Shown here piece by piece: positions 33,778-42,245 of a stretch of DNA of 64,000 nt. The stretch is from Ornithinimicrobium murale (GTDB lineage: Bacteria; Actinomycetota; Actinomycetes; Actinomycetales; Dermatophilaceae): assembly GCF_003352835.1 (NCBI RefSeq), contig NZ_QLVD01000011.1, forward strand, positions 1 through 64,000. Reading direction: 5' to 3'. The notes beneath the pieces are model-generated. The model made no database searches and was not told where the DNA came from. It saw nothing but the letters and a program-made list of their open reading frames with translations. The first letter of the stretch is position 1; every line of letters begins with the position of its first letter. The translations under genes and the position numbers were made by a program.

Positions 33778-33905
33778 ATCCGGGCCCACCGGGACCACCG
33801 GGGACCCGCCCACCGGGCCCACCGGGCACCCGGGCACCCGGGCCCCCGGGCACCCGGGCCCACCGGGCACACCGGGCACCCGGGCCCCATGGCCACCGGA
33901 GACCC
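33778..33905. repeat. Degenerate CACCGGGC(C/A) low-complexity tract
   Basis: About 128 bp of overlapping 9-11-bp units (CACCGGGCC, GCACCCGGGC, GACCACCGGGG) follow the TIGR03086 stop. In one plus-strand frame the tract reads Gly-X-Y-like (GHPGPRAPGPTGHTGHPGP), but no ribosome site or matching collagen-like gene is evident. The remaining spacer to 34045 shows no gene. Confidence 0.8.
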
Positions 33906-34044
33906 GCCCACCGCGCCCCCGCCCCTCGCCTGGAGCCTCGAACGGCTCTTGGAGCCTGCCGTGGCGGGCTGTCAGAACCGGCATGCGCTGTCAGTTGGAG
34001 TCGAAGTGGGCTGTCGGTTGCGCTGTCGGGCTTGGCGCTGCGGA

Positions 34045-35166
34045 TCAGGTGCCCTGGGTGTCCTCCACGCGAGGTGAACTGACGCTGTCGGCGTCGACCG
34101 GTGCGGTGCGTGCCCACGGCGGTGGCTCGGCAGAACGGTGCAGCGCGCTCGGCTGAGCCTGCTGCTGAGCTTTCGCAATGATCGTGCGGATCTTCTCCGC
34201 GGTGAGCGTCGACGATGTCACCCGGCCAACGCCAAAGCCATCCAGGCGCAGGTCGTCCTCGCGAGACTTCTCATCGCTCAACGTCTGACGGGCGCCGCCT
34301 GCCTGGCGAGCGTCGTCAGGGCGCCCGGAATCGCGCCCGCCGGTGTACTTGACCTGGCCGTCGTACTCGAGGACGACACCCAGCGCGGGGAGGTAAAAGT
34401 CGACGCGGTAGTAGGTGAAGGATTCGCCGATCCGGATCCAGTGTTGCGCGCGAAAGCGGACACCGAGTTCAATGAGAACGAGACGCAGGCGGGTCTCACC
34501 GGGGGACTCAGCCAGCCCGTCAGTGAGCTCGAGGGCACGCCGGGCCAGAGCAAGGCCCGGACTGTGCCGCAGTCTCTCCACCATCTCGCTGAGTTCCGTC
34601 CGGGTCGTGCGTCGGGCCACGATTGCGGCGTCCATGCACCCGACTCCGGCGATGAGGCCCACCTCCATCGCCTGGCCGATTGCTGCCAGCGCGGGGATGA
34701 CGACAAGACGTCCCTCGTGCCGGGTGATGACGTCGTCGAGCTTGCACGTGTGCACGCTGTGTGTCTCTCGGCGGCGGGCCGTGCGTCCGTGTTGTGTGTG
34801 GACGAGATGGATGCGCTTCAGCGAGCTCCTCGCCGTGGGCAACCCCCACGCGAGGACGGCACTCTGATGACTCGCAGCGACCTTCGAGCCGTGCAGGCGA
34901 AGGAGCGCATCCAGCCGAAGCAGGTGCTGGTGCTCTGCGAGAGCGAAGTCGCGCAGCGGCTTGCCGTCTCGCACCGGAGTCTGCAGTGCGGCCGTGCGGA
35001 CGTAAGCGCCAATGGCGACACGCGTCAGCGTGTCGTCCCGGTACAGCTTCTTCAGCACGGTCGGGCTGCATCCCAGCTGGGCCGCCTCCGGGACGGTGAT
35101 CACGTCGTTGCCAGGGCCGTCAAGAAATCGCAGGATGTGCTGATTCACCCTGGTGATTCTGGCCAT
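34045..35166 (-). CDS. AbiEi-like N-terminus fused to DUF559/Vsr-fold endonuclease-like domain
   Basis: Predicted 373 residues from ATG 35166, with GGAGG nine bases upstream. Residues about 10-60 (DVITVPEAAQLGCSPTVLKKL, TRVAIGAYVRT) form a winged helix of the AbiEi type. The C-terminal part has the acidic residues of a PD-(D/E)XK-like site: Glu 224 in SPGETRLRLVL, Asp 256 in YRVDFYLP, and Glu 267/Asp 269 in VVLEYDGQVKY, then EKSREDDLRLDGF. Such proteins are common singletons in actinobacteria and are often annotated as type IV antitoxin or endonuclease-like. No toxin partner is adjacent, so a defence role is only a guess. Confidence 0.7.
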   Translation of the reverse strand: MARITRVNQHILRFLDGPGNDVITVPEAAQLGCSPTVLKKLYRDDTLTRVAIGAYVRTAALQTPVRDGKPLRDFALAEHQHLLRLDALLRLHGSKVAASHQSAVLAWGLPTARSSLKRIHLVHTQHGRTARRRETHSVHTCKLDDVITRHEGRLVVIPALAAIGQAMEVGLIAGVGCMDAAIVARRTTRTELSEMVERLRHSPGLALARRALELTDGLAESPGETRLRLVLIELGVRFRAQHWIRIGESFTYYRVDFYLPALGVVLEYDGQVKYTGGRDSGRPDDARQAGGARQTLSDEKSREDDLRLDGFGVGRVTSSTLTAEKIRTIIAKAQQQAQPSALHRSAEPPPWARTAPVDADSVSSPRVEDTQGT

Positions 35167-35510
35167 TCTCGGCGACCTCCGGGATGGGGCTGTGGATAAG
35201 TCGTCGTCGCCCGCCGTGTCGCGCACGCGTCTGAGAGCACTTCCCGGTTCTGGACGCGCGCCACGGCAGGCTCCAAGAACGCCGAGGCGCTCTAAGAACC
35301 GAGATCCCGCGCCGGCGGCGGTGTCAAGGGACGGTGGGGATCGCTGGTGGAGGTGAGCTGGCGTGGTCGGTGGGTGCTTGCGGCCAGCGTCTGCGCTGCG
35401 CTGTCAACCCGTGGGCCTCAACCTTTCGGTTGACCCCGGGTCTGACCGCACGATCGATGTGCTGAGGCTGGATCGGCGATGTCCTGGGATCTCACGATCC
35501 CAGGAGAGAG
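35167..35510. other. Divergent spacer upstream of the MMPL gene
   Basis: This 344-bp stretch separates the AbiEi-like gene from the MMPL exporter gene. I see no gene in it. It contains the promoter side of both genes and ends with a perfect 24-bp inverted repeat described separately. Confidence 0.6.
35482..35505 (+). promoter_or_regulatory. Perfect inverted repeat covering the MMPL ribosome site
   Basis: TCCTGGGATC-TCAC-GATCCCAGGA has ten-base arms with a four-base loop. The right arm contains the AGGA of the ribosome site (AGGAGAGAG) for the ATG at 35511. As DNA it looks like a dimeric-regulator operator (TetR or MarR size). As RNA it would hide the ribosome site. Either would control the exporter tightly. 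No regulator gene is adjacent. Confidence 0.75.
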
Positions 35511-37670
35511 ATGTCCCAGCTCACGACCGAAGGCCAGCACCACGACCGTCTGACACACGGACCCACCCACGGGAAGACGGGCGTAGGCGCAGAGCCTCCG
35601 TCGGCCTCCAGCCGCGGCGGGCTGCCCAGCGGCCTGGCCCGGTTCCTCAGTGCTCGCCGCGGCGCCTGGATCGTGCTGGCCGTCGCCCTGGCGCTCAGCG
35701 CGATCGTCCTCGGGCCGCTCCGGGCCACGGAGGCTCCGCCCCGCGGGGACTCGGTCCCGGCCGGTGCCGAGTCGGCGGTGGCGGCGCAGGTCAGGCAGAC
35801 CTTCCCGGGCAGTGACGTCGCGCCCGTGCTGGTCGTCCTGGACCGGGGTGGCGACCCGTTGGAGCAGGCCGACCTCGCGGCGGCTGCGGCCATGGGTGAG
35901 GCGCTGGCCGAGGTGACCGGCCACGAGGTGTCACCGGTCATCCCCGCTGAGGACGGCGCCGCGGCGCTGCTCTCGACGCCCATCACCCTCGGTGCCGACA
36001 ACTCCGCCACGGCCGAGGTCGTCGAACAGGTGCGCGCCACGGTCGACGAGCACGGGGTGACCGGCCTGAACGCGCAGGTGACGGGTGGCCCGGCCTTTGG
36101 CGCCGACATCGCCTCCAGCTTCGACGGGGCGGACCTCACCCTGTTGTTGGTCACCGTCGGCATCGTCGCGGTGCTGCTCATCGGGACCTATCGCTCACCG
36201 GTGCTCTTCCTGGTGCCGCTGCTGGTGGTCGGGGTCGCCGACCAGCTGGCAGCGGTCCTGACCAGCTGGCTCGGGACGACCTTCGACCTGCAGTTCGACG
36301 GCGGCATCATCAGCGTGCTGGTCTTCGGGGCCGGCACCAACTATGCGTTGTTGCTGATCAGCCGCTACCGCGAGGAGCTCCGTCGGCACGAGGACCACCG
36401 GGCGGCCCTCGCCGCGGCCTGGCGGGGCGCGGCACCGGCCATCCTCGCCAGCAACCTCACCGTGGTCCTCGCCCTCCTGACGCTGGCCCTGGCGACCCTG
36501 CCCGGCACGCACGGACTCGGCATCGCCTCGGCCGCAGGTCTGGTGGTTGCCCTGGCCGCGGCCCTGCTGGTGCTGCCCGCCGCCCTCGCGGTCTGTGGGC
36601 GCCGGATCTTCTGGCCGTTCATCCCGAGGGCCGGTCAGGCCGACCCGCAGGCGACCGGCATCTGGTCGCGCATCGCGCACTTCGTGGTCGGTCGCCCCAC
36701 CCAGGTGGTGGTGGCCGCGGTCCTGGCGCTCGGCATACTTGCCTCCGGGTTGCTCGGCACCCAGGTCGGCCTGACCCAGACCGAGAAGTTCCGGGTCGCC
36801 TCGGAGTCCGCGGCGGGACTGGAGACGCTGGCCGAGCACTATCCGGCGGGTGAGGCGGCGCCTGTTCAGGTCTACGCTCGCCCCGCCGAGGCCGACCGGG
36901 TCGCCACGGAGCTGGGTCAACTGGACGGCATCGTGCGCGTGCAGCCGACGCGGACCGATGAGTGGTCGCGGTTCACCGTGGTCGGTGAGGCAGCGCCCGG
37001 GACGCCGGAGGCGGAGGGGCTGGTCACCGCGATCCGGGACACGGTGACCGACCCGGAGGTGCCGGTCGAGGAGCGGGCAGTGCTCGTGGGTGGTGCCAAC
37101 GCGCAGGCCCTGGACGAGGCGCGTGCGGCCGACCGGGACCTCATCGTGGTCGCCCCCTTGGTGCTGCTGGTCGCGCTCGCGGTGCTGGTGGTGCTGCTGC
37201 GGTCGGTGCTGGCCCCGGTGCTGCTGCTGGTGGTCAACGTCGCCAGCGCGGCCGCCGCGATCGGCGCCGGGGCCTGGTTGGGTCGCGTGGTGTTCGGCTT
37301 CCCCGCGCTCGACGTGCTGGTGCCGCTGCTGGCCTTCCTGTTCCTGGTCGCCCTCGGGATCGACTACACGATCTTCCTGGTGCACCGGGCCCGTCACGAG
37401 GCGCTGACCCACGGCACCCGGGAGGGGATGGTCCGGGCGGTCGCGCACACCGGTGCCGTCATCACCAGCGCCGGCATCGTGCTGGCCGGTGTCTTCGCCG
37501 CCCTGGGCGTGCTGCCGCTGGTCACCCTCGGCCAGCTCGGCCTGATCGTCGGCGTCGGAGTCCTGCTGGACACGCTGCTGGTCAGGGCGGTGCTGGTGCC
37601 GGCCATCTTCGCGCTCGTCGGGGAGCGGATCTGGTGGCCGAGTGCGCCAGCCGGCCGCTCCGGGGCCTGA
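35511..37670 (+). CDS. MMPL-family (RND superfamily) exporter
   Basis: Predicted 719 residues. There are two MMPL halves, each with one membrane segment, an outside domain and about five more membrane segments. GAGTNYALLLISRYREELRR (about residue 268) and GIDYTIFLVHRARHE (about residue 615) are the paired cytoplasmic-loop motifs with the proton-relay Asp in the second copy. The first copy has Asn in place of Asp (GTNY), as in several MmpL-like proteins. Family members export lipids, siderophores or antibiotics using the proton gradient. The cargo is unknown. A GNAT and a two-component system follow on the same strand. Confidence 0.9.
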   Translation: MSQLTTEGQHHDRLTHGPTHGKTGVGAEPPSASSRGGLPSGLARFLSARRGAWIVLAVALALSAIVLGPLRATEAPPRGDSVPAGAESAVAAQVRQTFPGSDVAPVLVVLDRGGDPLEQADLAAAAAMGEALAEVTGHEVSPVIPAEDGAAALLSTPITLGADNSATAEVVEQVRATVDEHGVTGLNAQVTGGPAFGADIASSFDGADLTLLLVTVGIVAVLLIGTYRSPVLFLVPLLVVGVADQLAAVLTSWLGTTFDLQFDGGIISVLVFGAGTNYALLLISRYREELRRHEDHRAALAAAWRGAAPAILASNLTVVLALLTLALATLPGTHGLGIASAAGLVVALAAALLVLPAALAVCGRRIFWPFIPRAGQADPQATGIWSRIAHFVVGRPTQVVVAAVLALGILASGLLGTQVGLTQTEKFRVASESAAGLETLAEHYPAGEAAPVQVYARPAEADRVATELGQLDGIVRVQPTRTDEWSRFTVVGEAAPGTPEAEGLVTAIRDTVTDPEVPVEERAVLVGGANAQALDEARAADRDLIVVAPLVLLVALAVLVVLLRSVLAPVLLLVVNVASAAAAIGAGAWLGRVVFGFPALDVLVPLLAFLFLVALGIDYTIFLVHRARHEALTHGTREGMVRAVAHTGAVITSAGIVLAGVFAALGVLPLVTLGQLGLIVGVGVLLDTLLVRAVLVPAIFALVGERIWWPSAPAGRSGA

Positions 37671-37685
37671 CTGGCCGGAGGTCTG

Positions 37686-38159
37686 GTGGTGCACACTCGT
37701 GTCGTGGATCTTCGTGAGCTGCTGGCGGACGAGGCGGACCGTGCGGTCGCCCTGTGGGAGGAGTGCGGGCTGACCCGCCCGTGGAACGACCCGCGCGCAG
37801 ACCTGTTCCGGGCCCTGTCGGGGGAGACCTCCACGGTGCTCGCTGCCGCGGAGGCGGGCCAGCTGGTCGGCACCGCGATGGTCGGGCACGACGGGCACCG
37901 CGGCTGGGTCTACTACCTGGCGGTCAGTCCCGAGCACCGCCGGTCGGGGGTCGGACGGGGGCTCATGACGGCGTGCGAGCGGTGGCTCAACGACCACGGT
38001 GCGCCGAAGGTCCAGCTCATGGTGCGCCAGGGCAACACCTCGGTCGTCGCGTTCTATCAGGCGCTGGGCTACACCGATCAGGAGACGCTGGTCCTCGGAC
38101 GCTTCCTGGACCCTGAGCTGGAGCGGCGGCGCCGGGCCGGCGCGGGTGGGCACGACTGA
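37686..38159 (+). CDS. GNAT acetyltransferase (YpeA-like)
   Basis: Predicted 157 residues. GTG 37686 or the adjacent GTG 37689 (better spaced after GGAGG at 37677) is the start. It has VDLRELLADEADRAVALWEECGL, then VYYLAVSPEHRRSGVGRGLMTACERWL (about residues 77-103) with the acetyl-CoA P-loop, and NTSVVAFYQALGYTDQE. The order matches YpeA-type N-acetyltransferases. The target is unknown. It is followed one base later by the histidine kinase gene. Confidence 0.87.
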   Translation: MVHTRVVDLRELLADEADRAVALWEECGLTRPWNDPRADLFRALSGETSTVLAAAEAGQLVGTAMVGHDGHRGWVYYLAVSPEHRRSGVGRGLMTACERWLNDHGAPKVQLMVRQGNTSVVAFYQALGYTDQETLVLGRFLDPELERRRRAGAGGHD

Positions 38160-38160
38160 C

Positions 38161-39468
38161 ATGACCGAGGTGGGAGCCGCCCTTGAGGGGCCGGAAGGGC
38201 GGTCCGAACCTCCCTCAAAATGGGCAGAGGGCGGTCCGAACCTCCCCAAAAATGGGGTGGCGGGGTGGCTGGCGGTGGGGCGGCACACGCTGTTCGCGCT
38301 GCTGCTGGTGATCGGCACGGTGCGCGCGGTCGGCTCGGGCGCCGACCTGCGGTGGCTGGTTCCCCTGGTCCTGGTCACGACGATCTGGTATGCCGTGGGC
38401 ACCGCCTGGCGCTCGACGTTCGTCACGGCGGGGGCCGGGCCCTGGTGGTTGCTGGGTCTCACGCTGCTGTGGGGCGGGCTGGTGGTGGTGTCCCCGGACT
38501 TCGTCTGGGTCGCCTTCGCCCTGTGGCTGCTGTCGGTGCACCTGATGGCGTTCCCGTTGGCGGTCCTCTACTCCGTGCTGGTCCTCGCCGTCGTGATCGG
38601 CGTCCAGATCGACCTCGGCACCCACCCGGCCGGAGCGGTCCTCGGGCCGGCCATCGGGTGCCTGGTGGCGCTCGCGGCCTCGCGGGGCGAGCAGCTCCTG
38701 GCCCGGGAGGCCGTCGAGCGGCAGCAGCTCGTGGACCGGTTGGTCGCGACGCAGGAGGAGATGGTGGTGCTGCACGACGAGCTCACCCGGACCCAGCGCG
38801 AGAGCGGCGCACTGGCCGAGCGCACCCGCCTGTCCCGGGACATCCACGACACCCTCGCGCAGGGGTTCTCCTCGATCCTGCTGCTGGCCCGGGCCGGTGC
38901 GCAGCGCCAGGACCCGGCCCAGGTGCACACCCTCCTGCAGCAGATCGAGGAGACGGCTGCAGAGAACCTGGAGGAGTCCCGCCGGGTGGTCAACGCCCTC
39001 ACCCCCGCGGCCCTGGAGGGGGCCGGGCTGTCCGCGGCGCTGTCCCGACTGGTCGCGAGCATGGCGGAGGAGACCGGGATCGTGGCCGACTTCACCGCCG
39101 ACGGACCGGAGGCGTCGCTGGCCACCACGCAGGAGGTCGCCCTGCTGCGCGTGGCCCAGAGCGCACTGGCCAACGTCCGCCAGCACTCCGGGGCCACCCG
39201 GGTGATGCTCACCCTGACCACGGCACCCGACCAGGTCCGCCTCGACGTGGCCGACGACGGAGCCGGGTTCGACGCGGCGGCCTGGGAGAGCGCCGTGCCG
39301 CAGCCGGCCGCACGCGGTGGTTACGGGCTCCGCTCGATGCGCGAGCGGTTGCGCGACTTGGGCGGTGACCTGGTGGTGGAGTCCACCCCTGGTGACGGCA
39401 CAGTGCTCGGCGCCCACCTGCCGCTGGGCGTGGCCGGCGCCTCGCTCGAGCCGGGGAGGCACCGATGA
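38161..39468 (+). CDS. NarL-type sensor histidine kinase
   Basis: Predicted 435 residues from ATG 38161, one base after the GNAT stop. About five membrane segments occupy residues about 40-190. A coiled coil follows, then HisKA_3 with the phospho-His 229 in SRDIHDTLAQGFSSI and a HATPase_c domain (NVRQHSGAT, DDGAGFD, GYGLRSMRERL). It phosphorylates the response regulator whose ATG overlaps its stop. No distinct input domain is seen, so the membrane part probably senses. Residues about 14-32 are encoded by two copies of a repeat found elsewhere outside genes. Confidence 0.88.
   Translation: MTEVGAALEGPEGRSEPPSKWAEGGPNLPKNGVAGWLAVGRHTLFALLLVIGTVRAVGSGADLRWLVPLVLVTTIWYAVGTAWRSTFVTAGAGPWWLLGLTLLWGGLVVVSPDFVWVAFALWLLSVHLMAFPLAVLYSVLVLAVVIGVQIDLGTHPAGAVLGPAIGCLVALAASRGEQLLAREAVERQQLVDRLVATQEEMVVLHDELTRTQRESGALAERTRLSRDIHDTLAQGFSSILLLARAGAQRQDPAQVHTLLQQIEETAAENLEESRRVVNALTPAALEGAGLSAALSRLVASMAEETGIVADFTADGPEASLATTQEVALLRVAQSALANVRQHSGATRVMLTLTTAPDQVRLDVADDGAGFDAAAWESAVPQPAARGGYGLRSMRERLRDLGGDLVVESTPGDGTVLGAHLPLGVAGASLEPGRHR
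38199..38255 (+). repeat. 23-bp repeat, two copies inside the histidine-kinase gene
   Basis: Copies at 38200-38222 and 38233-38255 share GGTCCGAACCTCCC and end in AAAATGG. A third copy with one difference from the second lies on the opposite strand at 46385-46407, in non-coding DNA. Within the kinase gene they encode EPPSKW and PNLPKNG-like stretches in a region with no conserved fold. Confidence 0.85.
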
Positions 39469-40109
39469 GGGTGCGGGTGCTGTTGGTGGATGACCACCCG
39501 GTGGTCCGCTCAGGTCTGCGGGCGGTGCTGGAGGCCACCGATCGGGTGGAGGTCGTCGGCGAGGCCGCCTCGGGCGAGCAGGCGCTGGCCCTGGTGCCGG
39601 GCGCGGAGCCCGATGTGGTGCTGATGGACCTTAACCTCGGCGGCGGGATGGACGGCGTCACGACGACCACCCGCATCCTGGGCGCCGGTCCGACGACGGC
39701 GGGCGCGGCAAGGCCTCCGGCGGTGTTGATCCTGACCACCTATGACCACGACGCCGACATCGTGCGCGCAGTGGAGGCCGGTGCCTCGGGTTATCTGCTC
39801 AAGGACGCCTCACCCGAGGCGATCGCCGATGCCGTCGCCGCGGCGGCCCGTGGCGAGACGGTGCTGGCCAGCGGGCTCGCGCAGCGGCTCGTCAGTCGGA
39901 TGCGGGCCCCCAGCGAGCCGACGCTGACCCCGCGCGAGCGCGAGGTGCTCCGGCTGGTGGCCGAGGGCTCGAGCAACCGGGCCATTGCCAAGGCGTTGTT
40001 CGTCAGCGAGGCCACGGTGAAGACCCACCTGGTGCACGCCTACGAGAAGCTCGGTGTCGACAACCGGACCGGGGCGGTCACGGTCGCGCGGGAGCGCGGG
40101 CTGCTCTGA
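39465..40109 (+). CDS. NarL/LuxR-family response regulator
   Basis: Predicted 214 residues. ATG overlaps the kinase stop (ATGA). Receiver domain: acidic pair DD (9-10), phospho-Asp 55 in VVLMDLNL, switch Thr in ILTTYD and Lys in YLLKDASPE. The LuxR-type HTH is LTPREREVLRLVAEGSSNRAIAKALFVSEATVKTHLVHAYEKLG (about residues 150-193). It should regulate genes upon phosphorylation by the neighbouring kinase. The target is unknown. The upstream MMPL gene is a candidate but has no visible paired site. Confidence 0.93.
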   Translation: MRVRVLLVDDHPVVRSGLRAVLEATDRVEVVGEAASGEQALALVPGAEPDVVLMDLNLGGGMDGVTTTTRILGAGPTTAGAARPPAVLILTTYDHDADIVRAVEAGASGYLLKDASPEAIADAVAAAARGETVLASGLAQRLVSRMRAPSEPTLTPREREVLRLVAEGSSNRAIAKALFVSEATVKTHLVHAYEKLGVDNRTGAVTVARERGLL

Positions 40110-40142
40110 TCGCGACGCAGGGCGCACGCCCCGCCAGCACGA

Positions 40143-40370
40143 TCACGCAGGTTCGGTGGTCACCAGGAGGTCAGCGTCGGCATACTTCACGACCGACCCC
40201 GGGCGCACCTGGACGCCCCGCCGCATCACGGTCTCACCGTCGACGGTGACCTCACCGTTCTCGATGACCATCCGGGCCATCACGCCGTCCTGCACCACGC
40301 CGGCCAGTTTGAGCAGCTGGCCCAGGCGGATGGACTCATCCCGGATGGGGACCTCCTGCGGCTGGCTCAT
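40143..40370 (-). CDS. RNA-binding S4 domain protein
   Basis: Predicted 75 residues from ATG 40370. The whole protein is a single S4 fold: SIRLGQLLKLAGVVQDGVMARMVIENGEVTVDGETVMRRGVQVRPG is the region at about residues 13-58, with the GQLLKLAG and NGEVxVxGE motifs of the YbcJ/YaaA-type family. It probably binds structured RNA in ribosomes. Frames that extend upstream overlap the efflux permease and are not credible. Confidence 0.9.
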   Translation of the reverse strand: MSQPQEVPIRDESIRLGQLLKLAGVVQDGVMARMVIENGEVTVDGETVMRRGVQVRPGSVVKYADADLLVTTEPA

Positions 40371-40431
40371 ACCCCCGATTCTACGCGGGGCGCCGCGAGC
40401 TCGGGCTACGGAGCCCGGGCTACAGAGCGGG

Positions 40432-41532
40432 CTACGGGGTGCGGAGCACGCGCACCGGGTCCCGGGTGGCGGCATACAGGGCGGGCAGGACCGCACTGGC
40501 GACGGCGGCCAGCAACGCCAGGACCGCGGTGCCGGTGGTGAACTCCCACGGCGGCGACGCCTCGAAGCGGGAGGCGAGCCACAGGCCCATCCCGACACCG
40601 AGCGCCGCACCCAGCAGGGCCGGGAACAGCGTCCGGAAGATGACCATCGCCACGATCGTGCCCCGGGTCGCCCCGAGGGCACGGCGTCGGCCGAGGTCCT
40701 TGCGTCGCACGAGCACGTCGGAGAGCACCACGATCGCCACGAGCAGGGCACCGGCGCCCAGGACGCCCAGGAGCAGGGTGCGCCCGAAGGTCCCGAGGTC
40801 GGCGGCGACCTCGGCCTGCAGCTCGGCCAGGGCGACCGGTGACTCGACCGAGACGGAGTCGAAGTCCGGCGGCGCGACCAGGCCGAGGACCGCGGACTGG
40901 GCCGCGGAGGCGACCGAGGAATCGGTCACCACGACATACAACGAGTCAGAGACGGCGGCGGTCTCGGCGGCGATGACCAGGCCCGCGGCATACTGCCCGA
41001 AGGGTTCCCGCGGCTCGAAGGCCCCGACCACCGAGTAGTCCCCGACCGCGGTGCTGGAGGCCAGTTCCACCGCCCCGACCGGGTCGTCCATGCCGAGGGC
41101 AGTCTGTGCCTGGGCGGCCACCAGGGCCTCACCGGGGCCGGGCCAGCGCCCGGCGGTCAGCCGCAGCACCTCGGACAGGTCACCGTGCACGATCCACGCC
41201 GGGACGCGGGTGCCACCGCTGCCGATGACCTTGTTGACGACGTCGACCGGGATCTGCACCCCCACCGCACGCTCGGTCACCGACAGCTCGTGGGTCTGCT
41301 GCACCACGGCGGGGGTGAGCAGGTCGCCGCCGCGGGTGTCGGTGACCACCAGCAGGCGGGACCCGGCGGCGTCGAGACGGTCAGCGACCTGCTGCTCCGC
41401 GGCCGCGGTGCGCCCGACCGTGGCCAGGGTGGTGGCGCACATGATCGCGACCAGCATCGCCACCAGGGCGGTGGGCACCTTATTGGCCCACGCGGTGGAC
41501 AGCGCCTCGCGCAGCAACGAGGTGAACCTCAC
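40432..41532 (-). CDS. ABC transporter permease of FtsX/MacB type
   Basis: Predicted 366 residues from GTG 41532 ([11 protein letters not shown]), with GAGGTGGAGG in front. The first membrane segment is near residues 15-40 ([19 protein letters not shown] region). An external domain follows (about 50-250), then three membrane segments with [32 protein letters not shown] near residue 275, the FtsX signature. It is the third gene of an efflux operon with a peptidoglycan-binding adaptor and an ATPase. A duplicated junction (41530-41590) offers a second in-frame start fourteen codons upstream. Confidence 0.85.
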   Translation of the reverse strand: MRFTSLLREALSTAWANKVPTALVAMLVAIMCATTLATVGRTAAAEQQVADRLDAAGSRLLVVTDTRGGDLLTPAVVQQTHELSVTERAVGVQIPVDVVNKVIGSGGTRVPAWIVHGDLSEVLRLTAGRWPGPGEALVAAQAQTALGMDDPVGAVELASSTAVGDYSVVGAFEPREPFGQYAAGLVIAAETAAVSDSLYVVVTDSSVASAAQSAVLGLVAPPDFDSVSVESPVALAELQAEVAADLGTFGRTLLLGVLGAGALLVAIVVLSDVLVRRKDLGRRRALGATRGTIVAMVIFRTLFPALLGAALGVGMGLWLASRFEASPPWEFTTGTAVLALLAAVASAVLPALYAATRDPVRVLRTP

Positions 41533-41590
41533 GACCTCCACCTCATAGCGTCCACCCCGCGGGGCCCACCCCACGACGTCCACCTCATAG
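41530..41590 (-). repeat. Duplicated gene-junction segment (19-bp direct repeat, 42 bp apart)
   Basis: CACGAC-TCCACCTCATAG occurs at 41530-41548 and 41572-41590 with one difference. On the minus strand each copy reads CTATGAGGTGGA and GTCGTG, so the ATPase stop, a ribosome-site-like GAGGTGG and a GTG start are all doubled. The 42-bp spacing keeps both starts in one frame. Confidence 0.85.
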
Positions 41591-42244
41591 GGCCAGCACC
41601 TCGTCGGCGTGCTCCAGCACGAAGGGGTCGTGCGTGGCGATCACGACCGTCCGGCCGTCGCCCTCCGAGCCGTCGCGGCCGTGGCTGGTGGCCCGGGTCA
41701 GCGCGGCCAGCACGCCCTCGGCGTTGCCGCGGTCCAGGTTGCCGGTGGGCTCGTCGGCCAGGATGACGGCGGGGTCGGTGACCAGCGCGCGGCACACCGC
41801 GACCCGCTGGGCCTGGCCGCCGGAGATCTCCCCTGGCTTGTGGTCCGCACGCGCGGCCACGCCCATCTGCTCCAGCAGCTCCCGCCCCCGCGAGCGGGCA
41901 CGACCAGCCGACCATCCGGCATACAGGGCAGGCTCGATCACCGAGTCCAGGATGACCCGGGAGGGGTCCAGGGCCGCGTCCTGGAAGACGAAGCCGATCT
42001 GCGCCGCGCGCACCCGGGAGCGGGTGGTGTCGGAGACCCGGCTGACGTCCTCCTCGTCCAGGACCACGGCACCGCGGGAGGGGGTCAGCATCAGCCCCAG
42101 GACGTAGAGCAGCGTTGACTTCCCCCGACCGGACGGCCCGGTGACCGCAGTGACCCTGCCGGGGGTGAATGCGTGGCTGAGCCCGTTGAACAGCTCCTCC
42201 CCGCCGCGGGTGTAGGCGAAGGACAGGTCACGCACCGAGAGCAC
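41585..42244 (-). CDS. ABC transporter ATP-binding protein (MacB/LolD type)
   Basis: Predicted 219 residues from GTG 42244, just inside the adaptor stop region. Walker A is GPSGRGKST with Arg in place of the usual Cys/Ser (about residues 36-44), the Q-loop is FQDAALDP, the signature [10 protein letters not shown], Walker B VILADEP, the D-loop TGNLD and the switch His ATHD. The ADEPTGNLD pattern is typical of the MacB/LolD/FtsE class that pairs with FtsX-type permeases. It is the second gene of the efflux operon. Confidence 0.9.
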   Translation of the reverse strand: MLSVRDLSFAYTRGGEELFNGLSHAFTPGRVTAVTGPSGRGKSTLLYVLGLMLTPSRGAVVLDEEDVSRVSDTTRSRVRAAQIGFVFQDAALDPSRVILDSVIEPALYAGWSAGRARSRGRELLEQMGVAARADHKPGEISGGQAQRVAVCRALVTDPAVILADEPTGNLDRGNAEGVLAALTRATSHGRDGSEGDGRTVVIATHDPFVLEHADEVLAL

Positions 42245-42245
42245 G

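Noticed and set aside
33637-34077. A collagen-like protein gene on the plus strand
   Set aside because: The Gly-X-Y look comes from the CACCGGGCC repeats. The frame starts inside the TIGR03086 gene and has no ribosome site.
36195-38462. A 755-codon minus-strand frame opposite the MMPL and GNAT genes
   Set aside because: It is Gln/His/Arg rich without any fold, and lies exactly opposite well-supported genes.
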